Below, piece after piece: positions 1 to 6,387 of a stretch of 33,906 bases of DNA (positions within the stretch are counted from its first letter, which is position 1; each line of letters starts with the position of its first letter). The position numbers and the translations under genes are program-made. The notes under the pieces were generated by a model, which ran no database searches, was not told the DNA's origin, and was given only the letters and a program-made list of their open reading frames with translations. The stretch spans positions 1 to 33,906 of the forward strand of contig CAYWZW010000060.1 of NCBI GenBank assembly GCA_964462945.1, in the 5' to 3' direction. The DNA is from GCA-020343675 sp964462945. GTDB taxonomy: Bacteria; Planctomycetota; Phycisphaerae; Sedimentisphaerales; Anaerobacaceae.

Positions 1-31
1 ATGTTGCATCGGACAAACCACTACTCAATCT

Positions 32-214
32 TTAGGTTTTGTTAGAGTGCCTTAGATACGATATGGCTTCATCTAACTTGGCTGAGTCCACCCCCTGCGA
101 TTCGGGCTTCGCCTCCTGCCACTGTTTGCCGGGGAAGGTCATCTCCGGCTCAGCCGTAGCGGATAAGCTGAAAATCAGCAGGATCACCGTGAGTGGCAGT
201 CTTGCTCGTTCCAT
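32..214 (-). pseudogene. N-terminal fragment of a secreted serine hydrolase (beta-lactamase/CubicO-like)
   Basis: About 60 codons are readable from an ATG at 214, which has GGAG ten bases upstream; an in-frame ATG at 232 lacks a better site. The start is a charged n-region and hydrophobic stretch (LPLTVILLIFSLSATA) typical of a signal peptide. It is followed by KQWQEAKPESQGVDSAKLD, the usual opening of secreted beta-lactamase-fold serine hydrolases (class C/CubicO). The reading frame stops at TAA (32-34), just after the first helix and far before the SxxK nucleophile motif. The last 31 bases in other frames do not clearly restore the domain. The family is normally 350-450 residues, so this is a truncated or frameshifted remnant; the rest may lie outside the window. 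Family assignment rests on the N-terminus only. Confidence 0.5.
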
Positions 215-279
215 ATCTCTCGGTCTCCACATCTGGATTCATGATTTACGATTGCGGCTATCGCCGGGGCGAGCCTCCT

Positions 280-307
280 CAATCATAAATCGAAAATCGT
301 CAATCTC
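280..307. repeat. A/T-rich heptamer tract (four 7-base units)
   Basis: Four consecutive 7-base units, CAATCAT, AAATCGA, AAATCGT and CAATCTC. Two units of the opposite orientation (GATTTAC, GATTGCG) lie at 243-256, so the pair flanks a GC-rich core in inverted orientation. Similar tracts recur through the window (see findings). Confidence 0.6.
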
Positions 308-322
308 TGGTGTCTTTTCTGC

Positions 323-350
323 TTGACAGAAGCATCGGGGTCCTGCTAAT
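323..350 (+). promoter_or_regulatory. Candidate sigma70-type promoter of the beta-helix gene
   Basis: Perfect -35 TTGACA (323-328), 16-base spacer, -10 GCTAAT (345-350), 53 bases before the ATG at 404. The -10 matches the consensus in four of six positions. Confidence 0.4.
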
Positions 351-403
351 AAGGCAGACGGTCCGATGATATTTCGACGTTCATTTCTTTGGAGTAGAGA
401 ACG

Positions 404-2362
404 ATGTGGTCACAATTACTTGTTGTGGGCTGTTCCTTGATGCTGACGGCCTCATCGACGCCTCCTGCCGCAAATGCAGTACCCTGGGAACGGCAGTACA
501 AGATCAAGCCGAGTGAAACGAGCCGCATGACGCCCGCCGACGTCCTCGGGCCCGATGGGATCGTCTATCCTAACTGGACCAGGTGCGGCGTCCAGGGCGG
601 AATCCCCCGCGTCGAGCCGGTCAATTCCATCGAAGACTTCGGCGCTAAAGCAAACGATGACGCCGATGACTCCAAAGCTCTGGCGGAAGCGTGCGAAGCG
701 GCGGGCAAGAAAGGCGGCGGCGCGGTATTGTTAGGCGACGGCACGTATTATCTCGACCGGCCCGTCACGGTTCGGCACGATAACGTCGTGATTCGAGGCA
801 ATGACCCCGACAAGACCCGCCTGATCTTTCGATACGCGGTTCCCCAGACCGGCGTGGCGTTCTACAGCCCATCGGCGGGTTCCAGAGTGGGTCGGGACAC
901 CCGGCTCGAAATGCACTGCAAACCCACAGGTCTGGCCACCATGACCATCATGATGGATGATACGATCATCGGCACCTGGACGCAGGGCCAGCACTCGGGC
1001 AACACCTTTAACTTCGCCCAATACGGCCGCAACGCCATCGGCAAGGTCCCCGACGGCCCCCACGTCCTCAAGGGCATCGCCGAATACAGCAACGGCTCCA
1101 AGCTCTCAGGCGAGATTCCCATCGTTCTGGATTCGGCGTTCAGAGACGATGAGCCGGTTGCCGATTCGCGGGCGGCGATTACATTCTCCGGCAAGGGCAC
1201 GGTCGGCCGCAAAATCGAGCTGGCGGAAGATGGAAAACGCGGCGACATGAAGCTCAAGCTGGCAAGTGCCGAGGGGCTTGCCGCCGGCGACTGTATCATG
1301 ATCGAAGGCCCCGCGACCGACCGCTGGAAGAAGCTCACCAGGAACGCCTGCCTGTGGGGCACGTACCGCATGTATGAATTGGTCGTTACCGGCATCGAGG
1401 GCAACACCGTCAGCGTCAATCAGCCCCTGCGGATCGAGTTTCCCGTTATCGACGGCTCATACGTCCAGAAACTCTCGCCCATCCAGCGATGCGGCGTCGA
1501 AGGATTCTACCTCGAACAGACCGAGAACCTCTGGATCAGCGGCGTGATTTTCTCCTACGGCTGGAACTGCTGGGCGCAAAACGTCACCGTCAAAAAGTGC
1601 GGGCGGTTTCCCGTCTATGGCTCGGCGGCCAAGTGGTGCGAGATTCGCGACTGCATCTTCGACGACGCGTGGTTCAAAGGGGGCGGCGGCACGGCCTACA
1701 CCGGCTGGGACCGATGCTGGGACTGCCTGATGGAGAACGTCGAGACCTTCAAGATGCGCCACGCTCCATGCTTCCAGTGGGCAGCGGCCGGCTGCGTGAT
1801 TCGCAAGAGCGTATTCCACGAGAGCGACGGCCAGTGGCACGCCGGCTGGACCAACGAGAACCTCATCGAGCAGTGCGTCATCGAGTCCGTGCAGGGCCAC
1901 GGCGGCTACGGCTATGGTCTATGGGCCTCGCCGCCCGAAGACGCCGCACACGGCCCGAACGGTCCGCGAAACGTTGTTTACAACTGCGACGTCAGCTCCC
2001 CGAAGGCGGGCCTCTGGATGGGCGGCATGAACGAGAGCTGGCTGATCCTCTACAACCGCTTTGTCGCTGATAGCGGCCCGGGCGTCTCCGCCAGAACCAC
2101 CAGCTTCGACCATATCATTAAAGAAAACGTCTTCGTCCTCAAAGACGGCAAGTCGCCGATGGTCTCGCTGACGACGCCGGACTGCATCGGGACTGAGCTT
2201 ATCGGCAACAAGCTCTACGGCGGCAGCGGCAAATTGGTCTCCGGCAAGGCCGAACCCGCACTGGCTGCGGACAACGAAACGTTCCCGCTTGGCCCTGCTG
2301 CCCGACCGGCCCCGAACGTACCATCCATCTACGAGTGGCAACTCCGCCGCCTGCTGCCATGA
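404..2362 (+). CDS. Secreted right-handed beta-helix protein, pectate-lyase-3-like
   Basis: A 652-residue predicted extracellular or periplasmic protein. ATG 404 has GGAG ten bases upstream. The first 25 residues are a signal-like hydrophobic stretch ending ANA. Residues about 75-135 (SIEDFGAKANDDADDSKAL, then GDGTYYLDRPV and VIRGND) are the classic opening of Pectate_lyase_3 beta-helices (GH28, PL and phage tail-spike relatives). Residues about 155-250 look like an inserted Ig-like strand domain (TRLEMHC..., then PDGPHVLKGIAEYSNGS). Residues about 360-600 carry short coil repeats of the type xNVxVKxC, xIRDCIF and VIRKSVF, rich in Trp and Cys, as in parallel beta-helices. Catalytic residues cannot be assigned. 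Likely role: binding or cleavage of an acidic polysaccharide, consistent with the sugar-processing genes downstream. It could instead be a structural beta-helix protein without enzyme activity. Confidence 0.75.
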   Translation: MWSQLLVVGCSLMLTASSTPPAANAVPWERQYKIKPSETSRMTPADVLGPDGIVYPNWTRCGVQGGIPRVEPVNSIEDFGAKANDDADDSKALAEACEAAGKKGGGAVLLGDGTYYLDRPVTVRHDNVVIRGNDPDKTRLIFRYAVPQTGVAFYSPSAGSRVGRDTRLEMHCKPTGLATMTIMMDDTIIGTWTQGQHSGNTFNFAQYGRNAIGKVPDGPHVLKGIAEYSNGSKLSGEIPIVLDSAFRDDEPVADSRAAITFSGKGTVGRKIELAEDGKRGDMKLKLASAEGLAAGDCIMIEGPATDRWKKLTRNACLWGTYRMYELVVTGIEGNTVSVNQPLRIEFPVIDGSYVQKLSPIQRCGVEGFYLEQTENLWISGVIFSYGWNCWAQNVTVKKCGRFPVYGSAAKWCEIRDCIFDDAWFKGGGGTAYTGWDRCWDCLMENVETFKMRHAPCFQWAAAGCVIRKSVFHESDGQWHAGWTNENLIEQCVIESVQGHGGYGYGLWASPPEDAAHGPNGPRNVVYNCDVSSPKAGLWMGGMNESWLILYNRFVADSGPGVSARTTSFDHIIKENVFVLKDGKSPMVSLTTPDCIGTELIGNKLYGGSGKLVSGKAEPALAADNETFPLGPAARPAPNVPSIYEWQLRRLLP

Positions 2363-2391
2363 TATAAAGTTCCGGGAGCCTTCCGACAAAC

Positions 2392-2421
2392 AAAAAAAAG
2401 CTGCACGTTAACGCTCGCAGC
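2392..2421 (-). terminator. Intrinsic terminator, minus strand
   Basis: Read on the minus strand, GCTGC (2417-2421) pairs with GCAGC (2400-2404). An inner CGTTAACG strengthens the hairpin, and eight T follow (A-run 2392-2399 on the plus strand). It lies about 185 bases beyond the stop of the HAF-repeat gene and would end that transcript. Confidence 0.6.
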
Positions 2422-2605
2422 CCCTGAGTGTCCGTCAGATAACGATGGCTCTGCTTCCTGAGAGCCTTCAATGACTCTAATTACATCCCTTCCTCCCAAC
2501 AAGACGCCGCCGACCAAATACTCAGCCTGATATGAGTTCCGCATTGCCCAGAACGCCCAACCCAACGAGATATACCTGGACCCGTGGAAGCGCACCGATA
2601 AGAGT

Positions 2606-3217
2606 TCATGGATTGTATATGATCGTATGTTTTCCTCCTTTTTCATAAAGAAAGCCATGCCGCCCGCTGGAGTCAAGGTAGTCACCCACGATTAGAGCGC
2701 CATCGATCCCAAGAGGCTCGGTTTCCAACGCCCGAGGATAATCAAGCCGCCTCCACTTCTTACCGTCATAGACAAATCCGCGCCTGTACAATCCGCCCAC
2801 GGGATCATAGTAGTAGCCAACGACGGTCCCGCCGCTCACGCCCGTCGCAACGGTGTAGACGTTTCCGGGATAATCAAGCGTTGTCCAGCTCCCATCGTAG
2901 ATGAAGCCATGCCGCCCGCTTGAGTCATAGTACTGCCCGACGACTCTATTGCCGTCGATCCCAAGGGCTTCGGTTTCCAACGCCCCAGGATAATCAAGCG
3001 GTGTCCAACTGGTCCCGTCATACACAAGGCCGTGGCTGTAGAGCCCGCCCACGCGATCATAGTAGTAACCAACCAAAGTCCCGCCGCTCACATCCGTCGC
3101 AACCGTGTGGACATCTGCGGGGTAGTCAAGCCTTATCCAACGCGCCTCTGCGCACTTTGTAGCAGACAATACTCCTAACATGGCGCAAACCATTGAGCAT
3201 GCCGTTGTCCTTTTCAT
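2606..3217 (-). CDS. Small secreted HAF-repeat protein
   Basis: A 203-residue protein. The start is ATG 3217, preceded by GGGAG eight bases upstream; a TTG at 3232 would overlap that site. A signal peptide (MKRTTACSMVCAMLGVLSA...) precedes four repeats that each begin with LDYP, at about residues 30, 74, 114 and 158. They alternate A-B-A-B: A (44 residues) carries VSGGTxVGYYYD and VGGLY, and B (40-46 residues) carries LGIDG, SSGRHGF and YDG. This is the pattern of HAF-family extracellular repeats, in which each unit ends in an aromatic strand; function is unknown. The last B unit degenerates (YEKGGKHTIIYNP) instead of returning to LDYP, so the 3' end may be shortened. The gene stands alone, convergent with the beta-helix gene. 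Confidence 0.7.
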   Translation of the reverse strand: MKRTTACSMVCAMLGVLSATKCAEARWIRLDYPADVHTVATDVSGGTLVGYYYDRVGGLYSHGLVYDGTSWTPLDYPGALETEALGIDGNRVVGQYYDSSGRHGFIYDGSWTTLDYPGNVYTVATGVSGGTVVGYYYDPVGGLYRRGFVYDGKKWRRLDYPRALETEPLGIDGALIVGDYLDSSGRHGFLYEKGGKHTIIYNP

Positions 3218-3538
3218 TTCACTTTCTCCCAAAAATCGTTAACATTTCGCCAACAAAACGTCATTGTCTTCCGGAAATGCAATTCACACCTGAGCCAAGC
3301 CACCTCCTTTCTGTTCGCGCTCGTTTTAAGTTTGCAGCATAAAGCAACGGTACTTCGTCTGCGGCCTGACGCAGGGCGGCGCTTATACAAAGCCGGATTC
3401 TTGAGAGTGGGGGGAGACATGATCCGTCGTGGAGCGGCTCACTCCCACTCCTCCGTGAACGTGCCGCATTCTACACGACTGATTCCAGCGTTGTCAATTG
3501 TGGTAACTACGTATTTTCCTGGACAACCGCCCTGTGAA

Positions 3539-3640
3539 TGTCATGCTGAGCCAAGGGCGAAGCATCTCGCTGGTGATGGAAATAAGCTCACGCGGCCCGG
3601 CCCAGATTCTTCGCTTCACTGTGTTTCGATCAGAATGACA
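3539..3640. repeat. TGTCAT...ATGACA inverted-repeat element, copy 1
   Basis: Termini TGTCATGCTGAG and CAGAATGACA are imperfect inverted repeats. Inner arms GGCGAAGCATCT and AGATTCTTCGCTTC are also mutually complementary in part. The same element lies at 6247-6337 in the opposite orientation. No transposase is encoded, so a non-autonomous repeat or REP-like element is inferred. Confidence 0.6.
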
Positions 3641-3689
3641 ATGTTCATTATGTCCTTACAGGAGCAGAGGTTGCGATTACAAGCACATT

Positions 3690-3717
3690 CGAGTATCGAG
3701 TATCTTGTATCGAGGAT
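3690..3717. repeat. Heptamer tract (CGAGTAT-type)
   Basis: Units CGAGTAT, CGAGTAT, CTTGTAT and CGAGGAT follow each other exactly every 7 bases, 18 bases beyond the stop of the DUF6807 gene. Confidence 0.6.
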
Positions 3718-3734
3718 CAATCCCGTCTTTGAAT

Positions 3735-4655
3735 TCACTGTTGTCGCTTGGCGGACTGTTTGTACTGGTCGAAGAGGCCGGCCACGTTTGCCGTCTTGGC
3801 GTCGCCGGCGTGGACGAGGACGCGGTATTCGAGAGAGAGCTTCTCGCCCTTTGCCAGATTCAGCTTGTCGCCTTCGAGCCAGTACATCGGCGTCGGCGAG
3901 AAGAAGCCGTAATCGCGGGTGAACCATTTGCTGGGGAACCAGCGGTTGTCCGGGTTTTGCAGGATGGCGAGGCCCTCGGTGGCGCCCTCTCGCGTGCCGC
4001 AGTAGTCGCACCAGGGCGAGGCGACGCCGAACGTGCCCTTCTCGCCGGTGTTGCCCTCGGCGTTGATCAGCGTGCCGCCGGAGGTGACGCTCAATTCGGG
4101 CACGACGCGGGCCGAGAACAGCGAGTGGTTGGTCTTGAGGATCTCGACATCGACCAGCGGCGTCAGAGTGATCTTAAAGTCGATGATTCGCAGCGTTTCG
4201 CTCGGAGCGCAGATGATGATTTCTCGTGTATCTTCGATGACGGGGTCTTTGTCCGGCTGCTTCCAGAGGCACGTGTCGGTAAAGGTGATTCGCTCGCCGG
4301 AGGCCGTGGTAATCTTCGGGCCTTGTGAGAGGATCCGGCCGTGTTCGTTGGCCTCCTGCCAGTAGTTGCCGCCGTTGACGCGGTCGCAGCCGAAGAACAG
4401 CGAATGATGATGCGGATACGGCTCGGAGGTCTCGGTCGTGATGGATTTGCCGCTGAGCGGCCCGTTGACCGGCCAGAAATACGGATACTTCTGCGAGGCG
4501 GCAAACTTGTAACACGTAAAGAGTTTGCCGTCGATAGTGACGGTGATTTTGTCTTTATCGAGCGCAGCCGTCACCTTCGGCGAAGCCGCCGGCAGCAAAG
4601 AACAGCCACACGTAACTATCAGCAAAACCGCAACGAATCTCATCCAAACACTCAT
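3735..4655 (-). CDS. Secreted DUF6807 / PmoA-like family protein
   Basis: A 306-residue protein starting at ATG 4655 with GGAG seven bases upstream. The N-terminus is a signal peptide; CGC around residues 16-18 is only a weak lipobox, so lipidation is uncertain. The body matches the family annotated as 'methane oxygenase PmoA' (DUF6807). Features are a strand-rich start (VTIDGKLFTCYKF), YPYFWPVNGP, a histidine cluster YPHHHSLFFG (about residues 80-89), and the late NPDNRWFPSKWFTRDYGFFSP motif. Despite the name, these proteins are not particulate methane monooxygenase subunits; they usually lie beside Gfo/Idh/MocA oxidoreductases in sugar-degrading bacteria. Here the gene is 151 bases downstream of such an oxidoreductase on the same strand. 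The histidine cluster may bind substrate or metal; the reaction is unknown. Confidence 0.75.
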   Translation of the reverse strand: MSVWMRFVAVLLIVTCGCSLLPAASPKVTAALDKDKITVTIDGKLFTCYKFAASQKYPYFWPVNGPLSGKSITTETSEPYPHHHSLFFGCDRVNGGNYWQEANEHGRILSQGPKITTASGERITFTDTCLWKQPDKDPVIEDTREIIICAPSETLRIIDFKITLTPLVDVEILKTNHSLFSARVVPELSVTSGGTLINAEGNTGEKGTFGVASPWCDYCGTREGATEGLAILQNPDNRWFPSKWFTRDYGFFSPTPMYWLEGDKLNLAKGEKLSLEYRVLVHAGDAKTANVAGLFDQYKQSAKRQQ

Positions 4656-4674
4656 CTTGTGTCTCCGAAGAATA

Positions 4675-4728
4675 GTAGGGTGGGGCTCGCCCCACCATCA
4701 TTCATCGGTGGGCCAAGGCCCACCCTAC
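4675..4728. repeat. GTAGGG...CCCTAC nested palindrome, copy 1
   Basis: Outer termini GTAGGG and CCCTAC enclose two hairpins, GTGGGG-CTCG-CCCCAC and GGTGGGCC-AA-GGCCCACC. The whole could extrude as a cruciform or fold as a Y-shaped RNA. A second copy, in reverse order, is at 11677-11741. Both sit between minus-strand genes. Confidence 0.7.
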
Positions 4729-4780
4729 GAAACTGGATCCCTGCTTTCGCAGGGATGACAGCATGAATGGGTCCATTTGA

Positions 4781-4808
4781 CAATCGTAAATCGTCAATCG
4801 CAAATCTC
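4781..4808. repeat. Heptamer tract abutting a stop codon
   Basis: CAATCGT, AAATCGT, CAATCGC and AAATCTC, 7 bases each. The last unit overlaps the TGA stop (4807-4809) of the minus-strand oxidoreductase. Confidence 0.65.
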
Positions 4809-6156
4809 AGAGTCGCCACGGGCTGCGCATCGTCCGAGCGAGCATTCGATTGGCCTGGTCGTCGTCGATAAATTCTTCCTTGTCGGGGTCCCATTTGAGC
4901 TTACGGCATAGCCGCATGGCGATCTCGCCTAACAGGCAGACGGTGCACGAGCGGTGGGCAACCTCGACCGGGGCGATGGTCTGTGCCCGCGACTTGACGC
5001 AATCGAGGAAATTGGCCTTGTGGTTGTTGCTCTTGTAAAGCTGGATTTCGTTCGGGCCGATGGCCGAGGTCAGCAGGCTCTTAGGCTGGGTGTCGATTCG
5101 CCCGCGCGTGACAAAGACCCAGCCTTCGGCGCCCTCGAAGGTGATGCCGTCCTTGTTCTTCTGGCTGTCGGCACATAAGACCTTAACGCCGTTGGCGTAG
5201 GTGTACTCGATGCGGAACGGGCCGTGGACATCCCAGAGGCCGTCTTTCGGGTATTCGGTCTGGCCCTCGATCTCGACGGGCCCGGTGTATTCGGTTCCCA
5301 GACCCCACTGGGCGATGTCGTTGTGGTGAGCGCCCCAGCCGGTAATCATGCCGGCGCCGTAGTCGGCGATTCGCAGCCAGCCGGGCCGGTCGTAGCCGGC
5401 CTGTGGATGGACGCGCTTCTCGGTATAGGCCGCCCAGGGCGCCGGGCCGAGCCACATATCGTAGTTGAGCACATCGGGCACCGGCATCGCCGGCTCCGGG
5501 CCGGTGGCCGGGTCCGTGCCGAAGCCGACCTTGACGGTGTGTATCTTGCCAATGCGGCCGTTGCGGACCAGCTCGCAGGCCTGGCGGAACCGCGTATCGG
5601 AGCGCTGCTGGCTGCCGACCTGAAAGACGCGATTATACCGGCGGACCGTGTCGCTCAGGAGGCGGCCCTCCTGGATGGTCAGCGTCAGCGGCTTTTCCAG
5701 GAAGATGTCCTTGCCGGCCCTGGCAGCGGCCATCGCCGGCAGCACGTGCCAGTGGTCGGGCGTAACGATTGAGACCGCATCGATATCGGCCTGGGCCACT
5801 AACTCTCTGAAGTCGCCGTAGGTTCTGCATCCTTTGTAAGTTCCGCCGGAGGTCTGTCGGCTATAATGCGTTTCGACGGTCTTTTTGGCGTTCTGGACCC
5901 GGTTGGCATCGACGTCGCAGACGGCGACGATCTGCACCTGCGGCAGTCCGAGGAAATCCCGCATGTCGGCCATTCCCTGGCGTCCGACGCCGATGCAGCC
6001 GAGCGTGACGCGATTGCTGGGCGCTTCAGCTCCGAAGACCGAGGCCGGCACGATTGCCGGTCCCAACAAAGCCGTGCTTGTTGCGGCCACCGCCGAGCCT
6101 CTAAGAAACTGCCGGCGAGTGATAACATTTGTCTTTTTTGTCCTATCGCTTTTCAT
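4807..6156 (-). CDS. Tat-exported Gfo/Idh/MocA-family oxidoreductase (paralogue A)
   Basis: A 449-residue protein starting at ATG 6156; an AGGG about ten bases upstream is a weak ribosome site. A twin-arginine signal (TRRQFLRG, arginines 14-15) with an alanine-rich h-region indicates folded export, so NAD(P) would have to be bound tightly, as in Zymomonas glucose-fructose oxidoreductase. The Rossmann motif GVGRQG is at 56-61, the family lysine in EKP at 154-156, and the catalytic His/Asp segment GWGAHHNDIAQW at about 273-284. The C-terminus is RSPWRL. It is paralogous to the next gene upstream (6386-7771), with matching order of motifs, and lies 229 bases downstream of it. A repeat-filled spacer leads to the DUF6807 gene. 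Likely role: periplasmic oxidation or reduction of a sugar or glycoside. Substrate unknown. Confidence 0.85.
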   Translation of the reverse strand: MKSDRTKKTNVITRRQFLRGSAVAATSTALLGPAIVPASVFGAEAPSNRVTLGCIGVGRQGMADMRDFLGLPQVQIVAVCDVDANRVQNAKKTVETHYSRQTSGGTYKGCRTYGDFRELVAQADIDAVSIVTPDHWHVLPAMAAARAGKDIFLEKPLTLTIQEGRLLSDTVRRYNRVFQVGSQQRSDTRFRQACELVRNGRIGKIHTVKVGFGTDPATGPEPAMPVPDVLNYDMWLGPAPWAAYTEKRVHPQAGYDRPGWLRIADYGAGMITGWGAHHNDIAQWGLGTEYTGPVEIEGQTEYPKDGLWDVHGPFRIEYTYANGVKVLCADSQKNKDGITFEGAEGWVFVTRGRIDTQPKSLLTSAIGPNEIQLYKSNNHKANFLDCVKSRAQTIAPVEVAHRSCTVCLLGEIAMRLCRKLKWDPDKEEFIDDDQANRMLARTMRSPWRL

Positions 6157-6191
6157 ATCTCAACCCTGTAATAAGTTTTTCAATAGAAAAT

Positions 6192-6208
6192 AGTCAGCTT
6201 CGCTGACT
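6192..6208. other. Short perfect hairpin between the two oxidoreductase genes
   Basis: AGTCAGC (6192-6198), three-base loop, GCTGACT (6202-6208). On the minus strand it is followed by ATTTTC, so it could be a weak terminator or processing site between the paralogues. The T-run is poor. Confidence 0.35.
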
Positions 6209-6246
6209 TTGGTACAAGTCTTCTTGTGACAACAACATACACGTCT

Positions 6247-6337
6247 TGTCATTCTGAGCGCAGCGAAGAATCTCGCACGCACAACGCAGCAAGAATCCTA
6301 TTCCAAGGCCAGATGCTTCGCTTCGCTCAGCATGACA
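6247..6337. repeat. TGTCAT...ATGACA inverted-repeat element, copy 2
   Basis: Termini TGTCATTCTGAGCG and CGCTCAGCATGACA are near-perfect inverted repeats. Inner arms GCGAAGAATCT and AGATGCTTCGC continue them. It is the same family as 3539-3640 but in opposite orientation, as judged by the CATTCTG/CATGCTG arms. Confidence 0.65.
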
Positions 6338-6366
6338 GTGAGAATCGGTCAGTTCGAGTAAATAAT

Positions 6367-6387
6367 CAATAGTCAATCGTAAATCTC
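6367..6387. repeat. Heptamer tract abutting a stop codon
   Basis: CAATAGT, CAATCGT and AAATCTC in 7-base register. The last unit overlaps the TGA stop (6386-6388) of the oxidoreductase, as at 4781-4808. Confidence 0.6.

Larger units (their letters stand above)
3218..3734. other. 517-base gene-free stretch with dispersed repeats
   Basis: No convincing coding frame was found. It holds the upstream region of the HAF gene, including an AAAGGAGG string near 3310 on the minus strand with no credible gene after it. It also holds an imperfect inverted-repeat element (3539-3640) and a heptamer tract (3690-3717). Confidence 0.6.

Noticed and set aside
280..307. Heptamer tracts considered as CRISPR or phage att sites
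   Set aside because: Units are only seven bases without spacers, no cas, integrase or phage gene is present, and copies are not paired around an element.
2471..2640. Protein-like forward frames between the beta-helix and HAF genes
   Set aside because: Readable stretches are short, interrupted by stops, and match no family. The region is better explained as the 3' trailer of the minus-strand HAF transcript.
3735..4655. Possible particulate methane monooxygenase subunit (family name PmoA)
   Set aside because: The protein is soluble-secreted with a signal peptide and no membrane helices, and no pmoB or pmoC is nearby. The name is a database label for DUF6807.
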